39,111 nt of DNA from Candidatus Poseidoniaceae archaeon. Its GTDB lineage: Archaea > Thermoplasmatota > Poseidoniia > Poseidoniales > Poseidoniaceae. The notes beneath the pieces were generated by a model. The model did not search any database, was not told the DNA's origin, and saw only the letters and a program-made list of their open reading frames with translations. Positions 17,686 through 26,139 of this stretch are shown here, piece after piece. Made by a program: the position numbers and the translations under genes. The DNA is taken from the NCBI GenBank assembly GCA_028353405.1, contig JAOMOG010000014.1, positions 1-39,111 of the forward strand, read 5' to 3'. The stretch's first letter is position 1, and each line of letters opens with the position of its first letter.

Positions 17686-18855
17686 TCAAAGTAATGCACG
17701 AGCGATCACAATACGCTGTACTTCTTGTGTTCCTTCATATATTTGAGTTATTTTAGCATCTCTAAAGAATCTTTCAACTGGGAATTCTTTGGTATATCCA
17801 TATCCACCTAAGACTTGAATCGCTCTCTCACTAACCCACATTGCTGTATCACCTGCGAATAGTTTTGCCATGCTCGCTTCCTTAGAATGTCTTGGCCCAC
17901 CATTTTCGTAATGCTGTTGTTTAGCCCAACTTGCTTTGTATACCAATAATCGTGAAGCCTCTATCCTGGTAGCCATATCTGACAAATATGCCATTATCAT
18001 TTGATGGTGGGCAATTGGTTTACCAAATGCTTCTCTTTCATGAGCATATTTTAGTGCGGATTCGAATGCTCCCTGAGAAATACCTAATGCTTGTGCTGCA
18101 ATACCAATTCTGCTATTGTCTAATGCGTTCATGGCAATAGGAAAGCCATTTCCTACCTGCTTGATCACATTTTCAATAGGAACTTTGCAATCCTGCAAAA
18201 TCAGAGTGCAAGTATCCGAACTTCTAATGCCTAACTTGTCCTCCTTCTTTCCAACGGAAAAACCTTCAAAACCTGACTCCACGATGAATGCAGTAGTTCC
18301 ACCGTGCCTCTTTACGCCGTAATCAGGATGGTCAACATCTTTTGCAAACAATACAATTATTTTTGCTTGAGCTCCATTTGTAACCCACATCTTCTCACCG
18401 TTGAGAATCCAATGGCTTCCATCATCGGATATCTTTGCCTTACAAGTCATTGCAGCCGCATCGGTGCCAGCACCGGCTTCGCTCAATGAATATGCTCCAA
18501 CTTCGCCTTCAGCCAAGCGTGGCAAATATTTCTGCTTCTGTTGTTCATTACCATGTAATGCAATGGTTTTACAGCATAATCCTACATGAACACAGTACAT
18601 TACAGCAAAGGAAGGATCGACTCTAGCCAATTCTTCAATTATTATTGATTCTGATACATCGTCAACAGGTGAACCCCCATATTCCTCTGGAACAGTTACC
18701 CCTTGGAGGCCGTATTCTAGGAATTGTTCCCACTCTTCGCTCGGAGCGACTTGGTTTTGGTCTCGGTGACTAACCGTGGGCGCCAGTACAGTCTCTGCAA
18801 AGTCGCGAACTAAGTCCCTAATCATCTCCTGTTCATCGGTTTGTGCGAAATCCAT
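17686..18855 (-). CDS. Acyl-CoA dehydrogenase (short/medium-chain type)
   Basis: 389 residues, normal family length. It has the N-terminal helical domain, the ALSEAG-like YSLSEAGAGTDAAAM and WVTNGAQA flavin-binding blocks, and the C-terminal QVLGGYGYTKEFPVERFFRDAK / IYEGTQEVQR signature with the catalytic Glu in YEGT. It oxidises acyl-CoA to trans-2-enoyl-CoA with FAD and passes electrons to ETF; the exact chain length or branched substrate cannot be read from the sequence. The ATG at 18855 begins MDFAQTDEQ; the TTG at 18876 is less likely. Divergent from the GcvH-like gene. It points to aerobic fatty or branched-chain acid degradation. Confidence 0.95.
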   Translation of the reverse strand: MDFAQTDEQEMIRDLVRDFAETVLAPTVSHRDQNQVAPSEEWEQFLEYGLQGVTVPEEYGGSPVDDVSESIIIEELARVDPSFAVMYCVHVGLCCKTIALHGNEQQKQKYLPRLAEGEVGAYSLSEAGAGTDAAAMTCKAKISDDGSHWILNGEKMWVTNGAQAKIIVLFAKDVDHPDYGVKRHGGTTAFIVESGFEGFSVGKKEDKLGIRSSDTCTLILQDCKVPIENVIKQVGNGFPIAMNALDNSRIGIAAQALGISQGAFESALKYAHEREAFGKPIAHHQMIMAYLSDMATRIEASRLLVYKASWAKQQHYENGGPRHSKEASMAKLFAGDTAMWVSERAIQVLGGYGYTKEFPVERFFRDAKITQIYEGTQEVQRIVIARALL

Positions 18856-18978
18856 GACCCTACCCGTCAATGCCAAAGGGCCCGCTTTCTTAATCCGTTT
18901 GCACGATTAATTAGAAATGCGAATCATCCATGTGTTGATATATGAGAATTTGTGCGGCGTTTTAAGGGGAATTGCAGA

Positions 18979-19383
18979 ATGGATGACGATATTGTTGAAT
19001 TTAGCATTGCGCATAATAGAAAATACTCTACTAACCACCTTTGGTATCAAGAGAAAGACGACAGACTGATGATTGGTGTCAGTGAATATTTAGCTGTTGA
19101 ACACGGTGAAGTGTTGCGAGTAGTATTACCACAAACCGGATTGGAAGTAGAAGAGTTTGGAGCAGATATGTTCTCAATTTGGACCACTGATGAAAAACTT
19201 TCATTCCCATCACCGTTCTCTGGACAAATCGCCGAAGTAAATGGTGAAGTAGAAATCAATCCAGATATTGTTAACGAATCTGCATATGACCAAGGTTGGA
19301 TTATCCTACTCGATCCTCACGAGATTGATTTAGAAACACTCTTAGAACCAGACGAATACATAGAATATATTTCTGAACTTTGA
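18979..19383 (+). CDS. GcvH-like lipoyl-domain protein lacking the usual lipoyl lysine position
   Basis: 134 residues with the overall glycine cleavage H-protein pattern: N-terminal strand HLWYQ, IGVSEYLAVEHGEVLRVVLPQTG, SPFSGQIAEVN, NPDIVNESAYDQGWIILL. The H protein carries a lipoyl arm shuttling aminomethyl groups. In the usual motif ESVKA..PVSG the Lys is seven residues before the SP; here that position is D71 and the nearest lysine is K73, in TTDEKLSFPSPFSG. It may be lipoylated at a shifted site, or may be a non-lipoylated paralogue. AAGGGGA lies eight bases before the ATG at 18979. Other glycine cleavage genes are not in the window. Confidence 0.78.
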   Translation: MDDDIVEFSIAHNRKYSTNHLWYQEKDDRLMIGVSEYLAVEHGEVLRVVLPQTGLEVEEFGADMFSIWTTDEKLSFPSPFSGQIAEVNGEVEINPDIVNESAYDQGWIILLDPHEIDLETLLEPDEYIEYISEL

Positions 19384-19420
19384 GACAAAGGTGATACCCT
19401 ACCAACGGTGGGCATCCAAT

Positions 19421-19993
19421 ATGGCGGATGCAATGCAACGACTCCGAAGCAGTTTGCAGAATGCACCAGTTATTTGGAAAGGCGATTACCCATATTTCAT
19501 TCACCCACTAACAGATGGAGTTCCTAGATTGGAATCTGAAGTCCTATCCGCAGTTACAGATTTGTGCTTAGAAGCAATAGATTGGAATAATGTGGATTTG
19601 ATTCTTGGAATTGAGGCGATGGGTTTGCCCCTTACCGCTCCATTGAGTATCCGTTCAGGAAAACCATTAGTGGTAGTAAGGAAAAGGCCATATGGTCTTG
19701 AAGGAGAAATAGTAATAGATCAATCAACTGGATATTCAAAGGGTGAAATGTTCCTAAATGATGTCAGGGCTGGTGAGAAAGTTGTTATTGTCGATGATGT
19801 TTTATCAACTGGAGGGACTATCCGCGCGATTATCAAAGGAATTGAAAAAACTGGTGCTGAAATAATGCATATCATAACTGTTGTAGAAAAGGGACCAGGT
19901 CTAAAATCACTTCAAAATGATTATCCAGGCATCAAAATTGAATCTTTAGTTAGTCTTGAAATGGACGGAGCAAATATTGTTATTCTTGATTGA
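19421..19993 (+). CDS. hpt: Archaeal hypoxanthine/guanine phosphoribosyltransferase (Hpt)
   Basis: 190 residues. The start is set at ATG 19421 (MADAMQRLRSSLQNAPV), matching the archaeal Hpt N-terminus with YPYFIHPLTDGVP. The PRPP site is VVIVDDVLSTGGTI, with the two Asp residues and TGGT loop. The family salvages hypoxanthine or guanine with PRPP to IMP/GMP; related adenine enzymes share this core, so the base specificity is inferred. It is 37 bases after the GcvH-like gene, same strand. A GTG start at 19391 would add ten residues. Confidence 0.87.
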   Translation: MADAMQRLRSSLQNAPVIWKGDYPYFIHPLTDGVPRLESEVLSAVTDLCLEAIDWNNVDLILGIEAMGLPLTAPLSIRSGKPLVVVRKRPYGLEGEIVIDQSTGYSKGEMFLNDVRAGEKVVIVDDVLSTGGTIRAIIKGIEKTGAEIMHIITVVEKGPGLKSLQNDYPGIKIESLVSLEMDGANIVILD

Positions 19994-20058
19994 ATGAACC
20001 GTTTCAAAAAGCATGGTTTGATGAGGGGGGTTATTGCCCCAGCAAATAGGGGAACCTC

Positions 20059-21168
20059 ATGGACTTAGACCGTCACGATTTCGAACTCACAGAGTTGATG
20101 GAAAGAATTCGCTCCAGTGACCACCGATTAATTGCTCTTCAACTTCCAGAAGGATTGAAAATACAAGCCCTAGAAATGATGGATGAAATTGAAACTGAAA
20201 CAAGTGCAAAGGTAGTACTTGCAGCAGACCCATGTTACGGTGCCTGTGACCTTGTTCATGACAAGATGAAGATGATGGGTGTTGAATTGGTAGCGCATAT
20301 GGGACATAGCCAAATGAATATCGAATCGGGTATGCCGACACAATTTATTGATGTAACCTATGATGGCGATCCTGAATTAACTCCAGTGATACCTTTCCTA
20401 GAAAATCACCGAGCAATGGCAAAGAAGCGTCTTTTAGACCAAGAAAAGCCTGTTGAACTCAGTACAGAAGATGCTCAAGAGAAGTTTTTGGATGCAGTTG
20501 GCCGTCTATCACCTCTCACCGATACAAAATTGGGATTAGTTGGTTCAATTCAACACCTGCACTTATTGCCGGATTTCCATGACCGTTTAGAGAAAGCTGG
20601 ATATGATGTTACAATTCCATTAGGTGGAGCGCGTTTATCCTTCCCAGGACAAGTTCTAGGATGTAATTATTCAGGTGACCAAGATGATATTGGGCATTAC
20701 TTATTCCTAGGCAGTGGGGATTTTCATCCGATCGGATTAGTATTACACACTGGAAAACCACTTGCAATGCTAGATCCATATAGTGGAGATGCAAAAGAGA
20801 TGTCTCTTGAAAGAATTGAAAGGATACTAAGGCAACGTTTTGGACTCATTATGGCCTGTGATAACGCACAGAGTTTTGGAATTCTCATAGGAGAAAAACC
20901 TGGCCAAATGCGTCGTACTCTTGCCTTAAGAATGAAAAGAATGCTAGAGAAGCATGGTAAGAAAGGTTACTTATTGGCATTGGAACATATCGGTCCAGAA
21001 CTGATAGACTTCTATCCAGTTGATGCATTTGTTAATACCGCATGCCCAAGAATCGCCATAGATGATGCGGTACGCTATAGGAAACCATTGCTAACTCCGT
21101 TTGAGTTAGAGGTTGCACTTGGTGAAAAACAATGGGAACTCGGTTACCAATTTGATGAAATTCCTTGA
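20059..21168 (+). CDS. dph2: Diphthamide biosynthesis enzyme Dph2
   Basis: 369 residues. Archaeal Dph2 is a homodimeric [4Fe-4S] enzyme that transfers the 3-amino-3-carboxypropyl group of SAM to a His of elongation factor 2, the first step of diphthamide. The three cluster cysteines are at C59 (DPCYGACD), C202 (LGCNYSG) and C329 (NTACPRIAIDD). LPEGLKIQA and QLPE blocks also match. The ATG has an AGGGGA stretch about eight bases upstream. It follows hpt by 65 nt and is a typical archaeal housekeeping gene, supporting the archaeal origin of the window. Confidence 0.95.
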   Translation: MDLDRHDFELTELMERIRSSDHRLIALQLPEGLKIQALEMMDEIETETSAKVVLAADPCYGACDLVHDKMKMMGVELVAHMGHSQMNIESGMPTQFIDVTYDGDPELTPVIPFLENHRAMAKKRLLDQEKPVELSTEDAQEKFLDAVGRLSPLTDTKLGLVGSIQHLHLLPDFHDRLEKAGYDVTIPLGGARLSFPGQVLGCNYSGDQDDIGHYLFLGSGDFHPIGLVLHTGKPLAMLDPYSGDAKEMSLERIERILRQRFGLIMACDNAQSFGILIGEKPGQMRRTLALRMKRMLEKHGKKGYLLALEHIGPELIDFYPVDAFVNTACPRIAIDDAVRYRKPLLTPFELEVALGEKQWELGYQFDEIP

Positions 21169-21259
21169 TTTGAAAATAATAGAATTCAAAATAATTTGCT
21201 TTTTCCTTGCTTCAACTGCCCCTATGTTCAATAACGGTTGACGAGAGCCTTCCCTTGTT

Positions 21260-22462
21260 ATGAGTAACTACCTTGACCGAATTGGAGCGGGTTTCGTCCT
21301 AGCCAATCCAGAAGGTCTAGATTTTGATTACATGCCAGATGAATTAGTTGGTAGAGATGACATTCAGAAGCAATTAGCAAGTAAATTTTCAACCTTATCA
21401 CACCCTGATGGAGCTGGGCGTGCAGTTATTACTGGCCCAGTGGGCTGTGGTAAAACAGTTTTAGCAGGAACATTTTGTAGAGATATTCAGCGGCATTTGG
21501 CAAATAAAAGGCAAATAAAATCTGTTCAAATAAATTGCCGAAATGCATCTACCAGTATGCGAGTAGTCCAGCGAATCCTTCACAAATTAGACCCCGGCCA
21601 CCCTGATAGGGGTCTTTCAATGGGAGAATTATTGATTAGCTTACGGAAATTAGTCCGAAGAGATTCTGCACACTTAATCATTGTATTAGATGAAGTTGAC
21701 CATATGTTGAGACGTTCTGGTGACGACCTTCTTTACCAACTTCTAAGAATTGATGAGGATCAATCTGGAAAGGGTACATTATCTTTGATTATAATCAGCC
21801 AAGAGCAGGTTCTAGACCTATTAGAAACCGCTGTAATATCGAGAATGGGTAGTACAAATCATATCATGATCCCACCATATACAGTTGATGGAATTGAACA
21901 GATTGTCAACCAGCGAGCTGAATACTCCCTAGTTGGTGGAACATTTTCTCCTAATATCATCCGAATAATCGCAGAAAAGGCTGGCCCAAGTGGCGATGCT
22001 AGAAGAGGAATTGAACTACTTTCTGCAGCTGTAGAACGTTGTGAATTTAGACAGGATGCGCAAAGTGCAAGAGAGATATTGGTCGAGGATATTCATGAGC
22101 CAAACGATGGTGTAGCATTGAAAATCAGAGTCGAGTTAGAAGTTGTTGATGACCTTTCGGCTCACCAAATGTTGGTTCTCCTAGCATTGTGCAGGAGATT
22201 GAAAACTGAAGAGACTATGTCTATGGGTGATGTCGAATCTCTCTATGCTGTAGTCTGCGAAGAATATGAACAGAAACAAAAGAGTCACACAACGATTTGG
22301 AAATATATAAAGTACCTAGAACAGCAGCAGTTGATTGATTCTAAGGTCTCAAACGTTAGCGGTGGAAGAGGTAGGACAACTCATTTGAGTATGCCATATC
22401 ACCTGCCAGCAGACCTCTCAAGTCGCCTTGAATTGCTACTTCCTAAGCGACTACGAAGCTAA
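21260..22462 (+). CDS. cdc6: Orc1/Cdc6-type replication initiator ATPase
   Basis: 400 residues. AAA+ domain: LVGRDDIQKQL, Walker A GPVGCGKT at 59-66, Walker B VLDEVD at 142-147, sensor 1 LIIISQE, sensor 2 region GDARRGIELL. The C-terminal 110 residues form a winged helix (VSNVSGGRGRTTHLSM as the wing). It binds origin DNA and loads MCM. The known initiator often lies next to an origin, but the gap upstream (21169-21259) shows no origin-recognition-box array I can identify. No ribosome-binding site precedes the ATG, so the message may be weakly led or leaderless. Confidence 0.93.
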   Translation: MSNYLDRIGAGFVLANPEGLDFDYMPDELVGRDDIQKQLASKFSTLSHPDGAGRAVITGPVGCGKTVLAGTFCRDIQRHLANKRQIKSVQINCRNASTSMRVVQRILHKLDPGHPDRGLSMGELLISLRKLVRRDSAHLIIVLDEVDHMLRRSGDDLLYQLLRIDEDQSGKGTLSLIIISQEQVLDLLETAVISRMGSTNHIMIPPYTVDGIEQIVNQRAEYSLVGGTFSPNIIRIIAEKAGPSGDARRGIELLSAAVERCEFRQDAQSAREILVEDIHEPNDGVALKIRVELEVVDDLSAHQMLVLLALCRRLKTEETMSMGDVESLYAVVCEEYEQKQKSHTTIWKYIKYLEQQQLIDSKVSNVSGGRGRTTHLSMPYHLPADLSSRLELLLPKRLRS

Positions 22463-22489
22463 ATGCACTGCTATGCCTATGCGGTTAGC

Positions 22490-22497
22490 CTAAATAT
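22490..22497 (+). promoter_or_regulatory. Likely TATA box for the rps6e-aif2g-PIN transcript
   Basis: CTAAATAT lies about 45 bases before the S6e start and matches an archaeal TATA box in a gap of 73 nt. Placing transcription about 25 bases downstream leaves a leader of roughly 20 nt. Pattern-based only. Confidence 0.4.
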
Positions 22498-22535
22498 GGG
22501 TCTCTTGTCGGCGAGTTATTCTAAGTGGTGTGAAT

Positions 22536-23027
22536 ATGGCAGTTGGACAACAAGGAGAATTCGTCGCCGTGGTTAATGATACAGATCCTGATAATAATGG
22601 CAGGTCTTATTCATTGAAGATTAGTGGAAATAATCATGCTCAATTATTGGGTAGAAAAATTGGAGATACCATTGACGGTATTTTCGTTGGAGAGGGAGAA
22701 AAAACTCTTTCTGGTTTCAAGTTGCAAATCACTGGTGGTTCAGATAAAACTGGAACTCCTCTTCGCCGTGACCTTGAAGGCGGTTCCCGCCAATCAATTC
22801 TGGTCACTGCATCTACTGGATTCAAGGGACACTCTCTAGTATTCAAGAGCAAGGGTGGAGAAAAGAAGCGTTTCCGCTACAAGTTAGACGGACTACGCAA
22901 GCGTAGAAACTTCCGTGGTAACACTATCACCCAAGACACTCGTCAAATCAATTTGAAAGTAACTGAAGCTGGCAATAAGAGCCTTGCTGACATAACTTCT
23001 TCTGGAAGCGAAGAAGCATCGGAGTGA
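22536..23027 (+). CDS. rps6e: Small-subunit ribosomal protein S6e
   Basis: 163 residues. The core FVAVVNDTDPDNNGRSYSLK, GRKIGDTIDG, GGSDKTGTPLR and FKGHSLVFKSKGGEKKRFR run is clear S6e; archaea and eukaryotes have it, bacteria do not. The C-terminal half carries basic LRKRRNFRGNTI. The ATG at 22536 is chosen over GTG 22530. It is 39 nt before aIF2-gamma, the classic archaeal rps6e-aif2g order, so both are probably one translation operon. Confidence 0.97.
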   Translation: MAVGQQGEFVAVVNDTDPDNNGRSYSLKISGNNHAQLLGRKIGDTIDGIFVGEGEKTLSGFKLQITGGSDKTGTPLRRDLEGGSRQSILVTASTGFKGHSLVFKSKGGEKKRFRYKLDGLRKRRNFRGNTITQDTRQINLKVTEAGNKSLADITSSGSEEASE

Positions 23028-23066
23028 AACCCGAGAGGGATTTCGTAAATTGAGGAGTAGGGAAGA

Positions 23067-24305
23067 ATGGCAAGAACGCTTCCTTCTCAACCTGAAATCA
23101 ACATTGGTCTTGTAGGTCACGTTGACCATGGAAAAACAACTCTAACCCAAGCTCTTTCCGGAGTTTGGACCGATACCCATTCAGAAGAAAGAAAACGCGG
23201 TATTTCAATAAAATTAGGATATGCTGATACGGCATTCTACAAAACCAAAAAAGGGCAATACTACGCAACAGGTCGAAGACCTGATGGCGGTGATGATATT
23301 GATAATGAACTGCAAAGAGTTGTTTCCTTCGTAGATGCACCTGGTCACGAGACTTTGATGGCAATAATGATCACTGGAGCATCTATTATGGATGGAGCAA
23401 TGCTGATGGTTGCTGCTAATGAGACATGTCCGCAACCTCAAACCAGAGAACATCTAATGGCTTTGGAAATTGCAGGAATTGAAAATATTGTTATTGTTCA
23501 AAATAAAATAGATTTAGTCAGTAAAGAGCGTGCTTTGGAGTCTTACCAAGAGGTTAAATCCTTTTTGAAAGGTACAATTGCAGAAAACGCCCCTGTAATT
23601 CCTGTTTCAGCCCATCATGATGTCAATCTTGATATCCTAATCGATGCTATTGAACAAACAATTCCAACCCCTGACCGTTCAAAGGACAAGCGTTCTATCA
23701 TGCATGTAGCACGCTCTTTTGACATCAACCGACCTGGAACACGCCCAAGTAAACTACGAGGCGGAGTTATTGGAGGAAGTATTGTCGAAGGTGAATTCAA
23801 TGATGGTGATGAAGTCATCATAGGACCTGGCCGTAAAATTGAGAAGGGTAACAAATCTACATGGGAACCTATTGAAGCGGTTATTAGCAGTATGCAAGGT
23901 GGTGGATTGAATTTGAAAAAGATGCACGCTGGCGGCCTGTGTGGTATGGCAACTAAACTAGATCCGAGTATCACAACCGCTGATAATTTGAGTGGACAAG
24001 TCGTTGCCAAGAAGGGAGATTTACCTGAAGTACGCTCAAGAATTGAGATTTCTGTAAATCTAATGAATAATATGGTGGCTGGAGAGGGTGAAAAACCTGA
24101 GAAGATACAGCCACTACGCAATAACGAAATGTTGATGCTAAATGTCGCTACTGCAACATCGGTTGGAGTCACTAAGAATGCTGAGAAAACACGTACTGGT
24201 CTTGAATTAAGACTTCCAATTTGTGCTGATGTAGGTCAAAGAGTTTCTTTGTCCCGCCGTGTCGGTTCACGCTGGAGACTAATTGGCTACGGAACTATAC
24301 AATAA
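23067..24305 (+). CDS. eif2g: Translation initiation factor aIF2 gamma subunit
   Basis: 412 residues, normal length. GTPase motifs: GHVDHGKTTLT (G1), RGISIKLGYADT (G2), DAPGHETLM (G3), NKID (G4), SAHHDVN (G5), then two beta-barrel domains (RSFDINRPGT, GGVIGGSIVEGEF). With alpha and beta subunits it delivers initiator Met-tRNA to the 30S subunit. The segment between G2 and G3 (KTKKGQYYATGRRPDGGDD) holds no cysteines, whereas archaeal aIF2-gamma normally has a zinc knuckle here. GAGGAG lies nine bases before the ATG. It forms an operon with rps6e and the PIN gene. Confidence 0.97.
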   Translation: MARTLPSQPEINIGLVGHVDHGKTTLTQALSGVWTDTHSEERKRGISIKLGYADTAFYKTKKGQYYATGRRPDGGDDIDNELQRVVSFVDAPGHETLMAIMITGASIMDGAMLMVAANETCPQPQTREHLMALEIAGIENIVIVQNKIDLVSKERALESYQEVKSFLKGTIAENAPVIPVSAHHDVNLDILIDAIEQTIPTPDRSKDKRSIMHVARSFDINRPGTRPSKLRGGVIGGSIVEGEFNDGDEVIIGPGRKIEKGNKSTWEPIEAVISSMQGGGLNLKKMHAGGLCGMATKLDPSITTADNLSGQVVAKKGDLPEVRSRIEISVNLMNNMVAGEGEKPEKIQPLRNNEMLMLNVATATSVGVTKNAEKTRTGLELRLPICADVGQRVSLSRRVGSRWRLIGYGTIQ

Positions 24306-24319
24306 CCGTGCCAACAAAC

Positions 24320-24360
24320 GCACATTTCATCAAAGATTGCTGTTCAGCAGTGAAATGTGC
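24320..24360 (+). promoter_or_regulatory. Hairpin that encloses the PIN-domain gene start codon
   Basis: GCACATTTCA at 24320-24329 and TGAAATGTGC at 24351-24360 are a perfect 10-bp inverted repeat with a 21-nt loop; inside the loop GCTG-TT-CAGC forms a second small stem at 24339-24348. The GTG start at 24357-24359 lies in the 3' arm, so translation of the downstream gene should depend on melting this stem. It could also be an RNA processing or attenuation site after aif2g. Confidence 0.6.
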
Positions 24361-24731
24361 AGAGAATAATTGTTGATGCTTGCGGCTGGGTTGCTGTGAT
24401 TGATGCTGGTATCAATATTGATGGTGCATTGATGCATTTAGTAGGTCCAAGCCAACTTCTATTATTGCCAGATGTTGATAAGGAATTAGACAAGGTTAAT
24501 TCCCAACGATCTAAGAAAAAGTCACTATTACTGCCATTATTGAAGGCAAAAACGATACTGATCGAGGCACCTGAAGGTTCTGGAAACCATCCTGATGACC
24601 AAATATTCTTATTCGCAAAAAATGAAGGTATTCCTGTTTTAACCGTTGATAGAGAATTGAAACGCCGACTTTTTGAAGCAGGTATTTCTGTAATAGAAGT
24701 TGCAAAAAATAAGAGATTGAGTATGATTTAG
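24357..24731 (+). CDS. PIN-domain (Fcf1/VapC-like) nuclease family protein
   Basis: 124 residues: one PIN domain. Acidic residues: VDACGWVA (first Asp), the DKELDKV helix, HPDDQIFLFA and TVDRELKRRL supply the metal-site set expected of a Mg-dependent RNase. In many archaea a PIN protein of this type follows the aIF2-gamma gene, and it is thought to act in rRNA/translation rather than as a toxin; no antitoxin gene is next to it. The GTG at 24357 is the only possible start because an in-frame stop at 24351 precedes it and the catalytic VDA is only six residues on. No ribosome-binding site is visible and the start is folded in a hairpin. Confidence 0.82.
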   Translation: MQRIIVDACGWVAVIDAGINIDGALMHLVGPSQLLLLPDVDKELDKVNSQRSKKKSLLLPLLKAKTILIEAPEGSGNHPDDQIFLFAKNEGIPVLTVDRELKRRLFEAGISVIEVAKNKRLSMI

Positions 24732-24735
24732 ACTA

Positions 24736-24751
24736 TGAAACTCTTGTTTCA
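24736..24751 (+). terminator. Short hairpin downstream of the PIN gene
   Basis: TGAAAC-TCTT-GTTTCA is a 6-bp stem with a tetraloop directly after the PIN stop, in the 65-nt gap to the convergent DUF357 gene. It probably ends transcripts from both sides; there is no long T-run. Confidence 0.35.
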
Positions 24752-24796
24752 GAGATTACAATGTTTGCAGATTTAGCCCAAAAAGAAGATTTTATT

Positions 24797-25096
24797 CTAA
24801 GGCAGAGTGAATAAGACATCATCGTCATGTCCATCTAATAATCTCAATTTTACAGCTGCGTCTATCCAAGCATGAGCATAATTTATTGCTCCAAAGGCCC
24901 TTACTCTATCTCCAATCTTCAAAAAATGATGAGCATCAGAGGAATAATCGTCCGCCATCCTCATCATTATCGCTAATTGTGCGGATTGATCACTTCCTTC
25001 TGGATGGAGGGGTGTTGCTTTTTTTCTTGCTCTTTTTGTAATATCAAGATAGTGCAATACCCTTTCTTCTGTTAGTTCAATAAGTTCATCACTCAT
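24797..25096 (-). CDS. DUF357 family protein
   Basis: 99 residues, all helical. The family core is intact: MMRMADDYSSDAHHFL, KIGDRVRAFGAINYAHAWIDAAVKLRLLD, with the DA.HF, GD..RAF and YAH.WIDA positions. DUF357 is an archaeal family of unknown function. Its ATG overlaps the stop of the propeller gene (ATGA, 25093-25096), so it is the last gene of the AAA+/propeller/DUF357 operon and is likely translated with it. Confidence 0.85.
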   Translation of the reverse strand: MSDELIELTEERVLHYLDITKRARKKATPLHPEGSDQSAQLAIMMRMADDYSSDAHHFLKIGDRVRAFGAINYAHAWIDAAVKLRLLDGHDDDVLFTLP

Positions 25097-26139
25097 TCCC
25101 CACCCTCCTTTTGCCTTTGTAATAGACGGCGGACATCTTCTTTACGTCCTAGAGCACCATACAATTCCACTGCTATCGATAATTTCCCTTCATCTTCTGC
25201 AGTTTGAGCTCGGATGAATAAGTCCTTTCTTTCATCCCAATTTCTTGCCATTGCAGCCTCTGCTGCAGCCTCAAATCGTCCTTTTCGTTCAGACTGTGCT
25301 AGATGTGGTGCAGACCATTTACGAATTAACCCTGAACGTGTTGCTGTGATCATTGAATCTGGTGTAAGACCAACGAGTAAGTCTCCTAAGTCCATAGACT
25401 CACCAAGGGTTTCAACATCTTCTTCCAATGTCCTCGATATGTGATAGAGACGCCCTTCAATACCCAATACCCACCAGCCATCAGCACTGTTTATCCCTTC
25501 CATGGCTTCAATCGAGTCTTGTTCAAGTCGGATCAAATCATCCCATCCGAATGGATGAGGGATACCTTGCCACAAACTACCATCACTAGATTGTAAAATG
25601 ATTCTGCCATTTACTAATTCGCTTGACCAACTCCAAATTCTGTCCTCAAGACACCTTTTCTTGTCAGAACCGGTCAATCTACCGCACCAGATCCTTCCAT
25701 CACTTGCCTGCCACATCAAATGCTCTCTATCCAGCCAGCCAAGTAATCTCCTGACCATTCCACTGTCCATACGACGAATTCCTCTCCCCTCCTGTGAGAA
25801 AAGATGCATGTTTCCATCTCTACCAGATAAGACCCAACCACCACCAGGTCTCGCTTTTATTCCAGTAAAGCCTCCAGGGCTACTTCTTCCTTCGTGGAGT
25901 AATGAACCATCCCTCGTCGACATAACATAGAATCCATGTGCTGCTAATACTCCAAGAAGACCTTGTCCACTATCAATTGCATGTACTTTGAATGGCATGT
26001 CAACAGACCATCTTTCACTGCCATCATGTTCATAGAAAGATAAATTCAAGCCGCTACTAACAACTAATCCACCTTCGCTTGCTGCTATGGTCGAAATAAT
26101 GCTCGGTGTTTGTTTGGACCAAGTGATTTGCCAAGCCAT
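25093..26139 (-). CDS. PQQ/WD-like beta-propeller protein with helical tail
   Basis: 348 residues. Seven or so four-stranded blades, each with the pattern of a strand, a small-residue turn and a Trp or DG motif (SGRDGNMHLFS, SDGRIWCGRL, SSDGSLWQG, WVLGIEGRLYHIS). After about residue 285 comes a helical tail with TPR-like character (AAAEAAMARNWDERKD, AQTAEDEGKLSIAVELYGALG). No signal peptide, so it is cytoplasmic, most likely a binding scaffold. Its start overlaps the stop of the AAA+ gene by one base and its end overlaps DUF357, showing tight coupling. Confidence 0.75.
   Translation of the reverse strand: MAWQITWSKQTPSIISTIAASEGGLVVSSGLNLSFYEHDGSERWSVDMPFKVHAIDSGQGLLGVLAAHGFYVMSTRDGSLLHEGRSSPGGFTGIKARPGGGWVLSGRDGNMHLFSQEGRGIRRMDSGMVRRLLGWLDREHLMWQASDGRIWCGRLTGSDKKRCLEDRIWSWSSELVNGRIILQSSDGSLWQGIPHPFGWDDLIRLEQDSIEAMEGINSADGWWVLGIEGRLYHISRTLEEDVETLGESMDLGDLLVGLTPDSMITATRSGLIRKWSAPHLAQSERKGRFEAAAEAAMARNWDERKDLFIRAQTAEDEGKLSIAVELYGALGRKEDVRRLLQRQKEGGE

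Noticed and set aside
21169-21259. Possible origin of replication upstream of cdc6
   Set aside because: The gap is AT-rich with a weak TTTGAA/TTCAAA pair and a short T-run, but no repeated origin-recognition boxes were found.
23615-24172. 185-codon open frame on the minus strand
   Set aside because: It is antisense to the aIF2-gamma gene, which is certain, and shows no family motif.
24357-24731. VapC toxin of a toxin-antitoxin pair
   Set aside because: No small antitoxin gene is adjacent; the position after aIF2-gamma fits the conserved archaeal housekeeping PIN protein.
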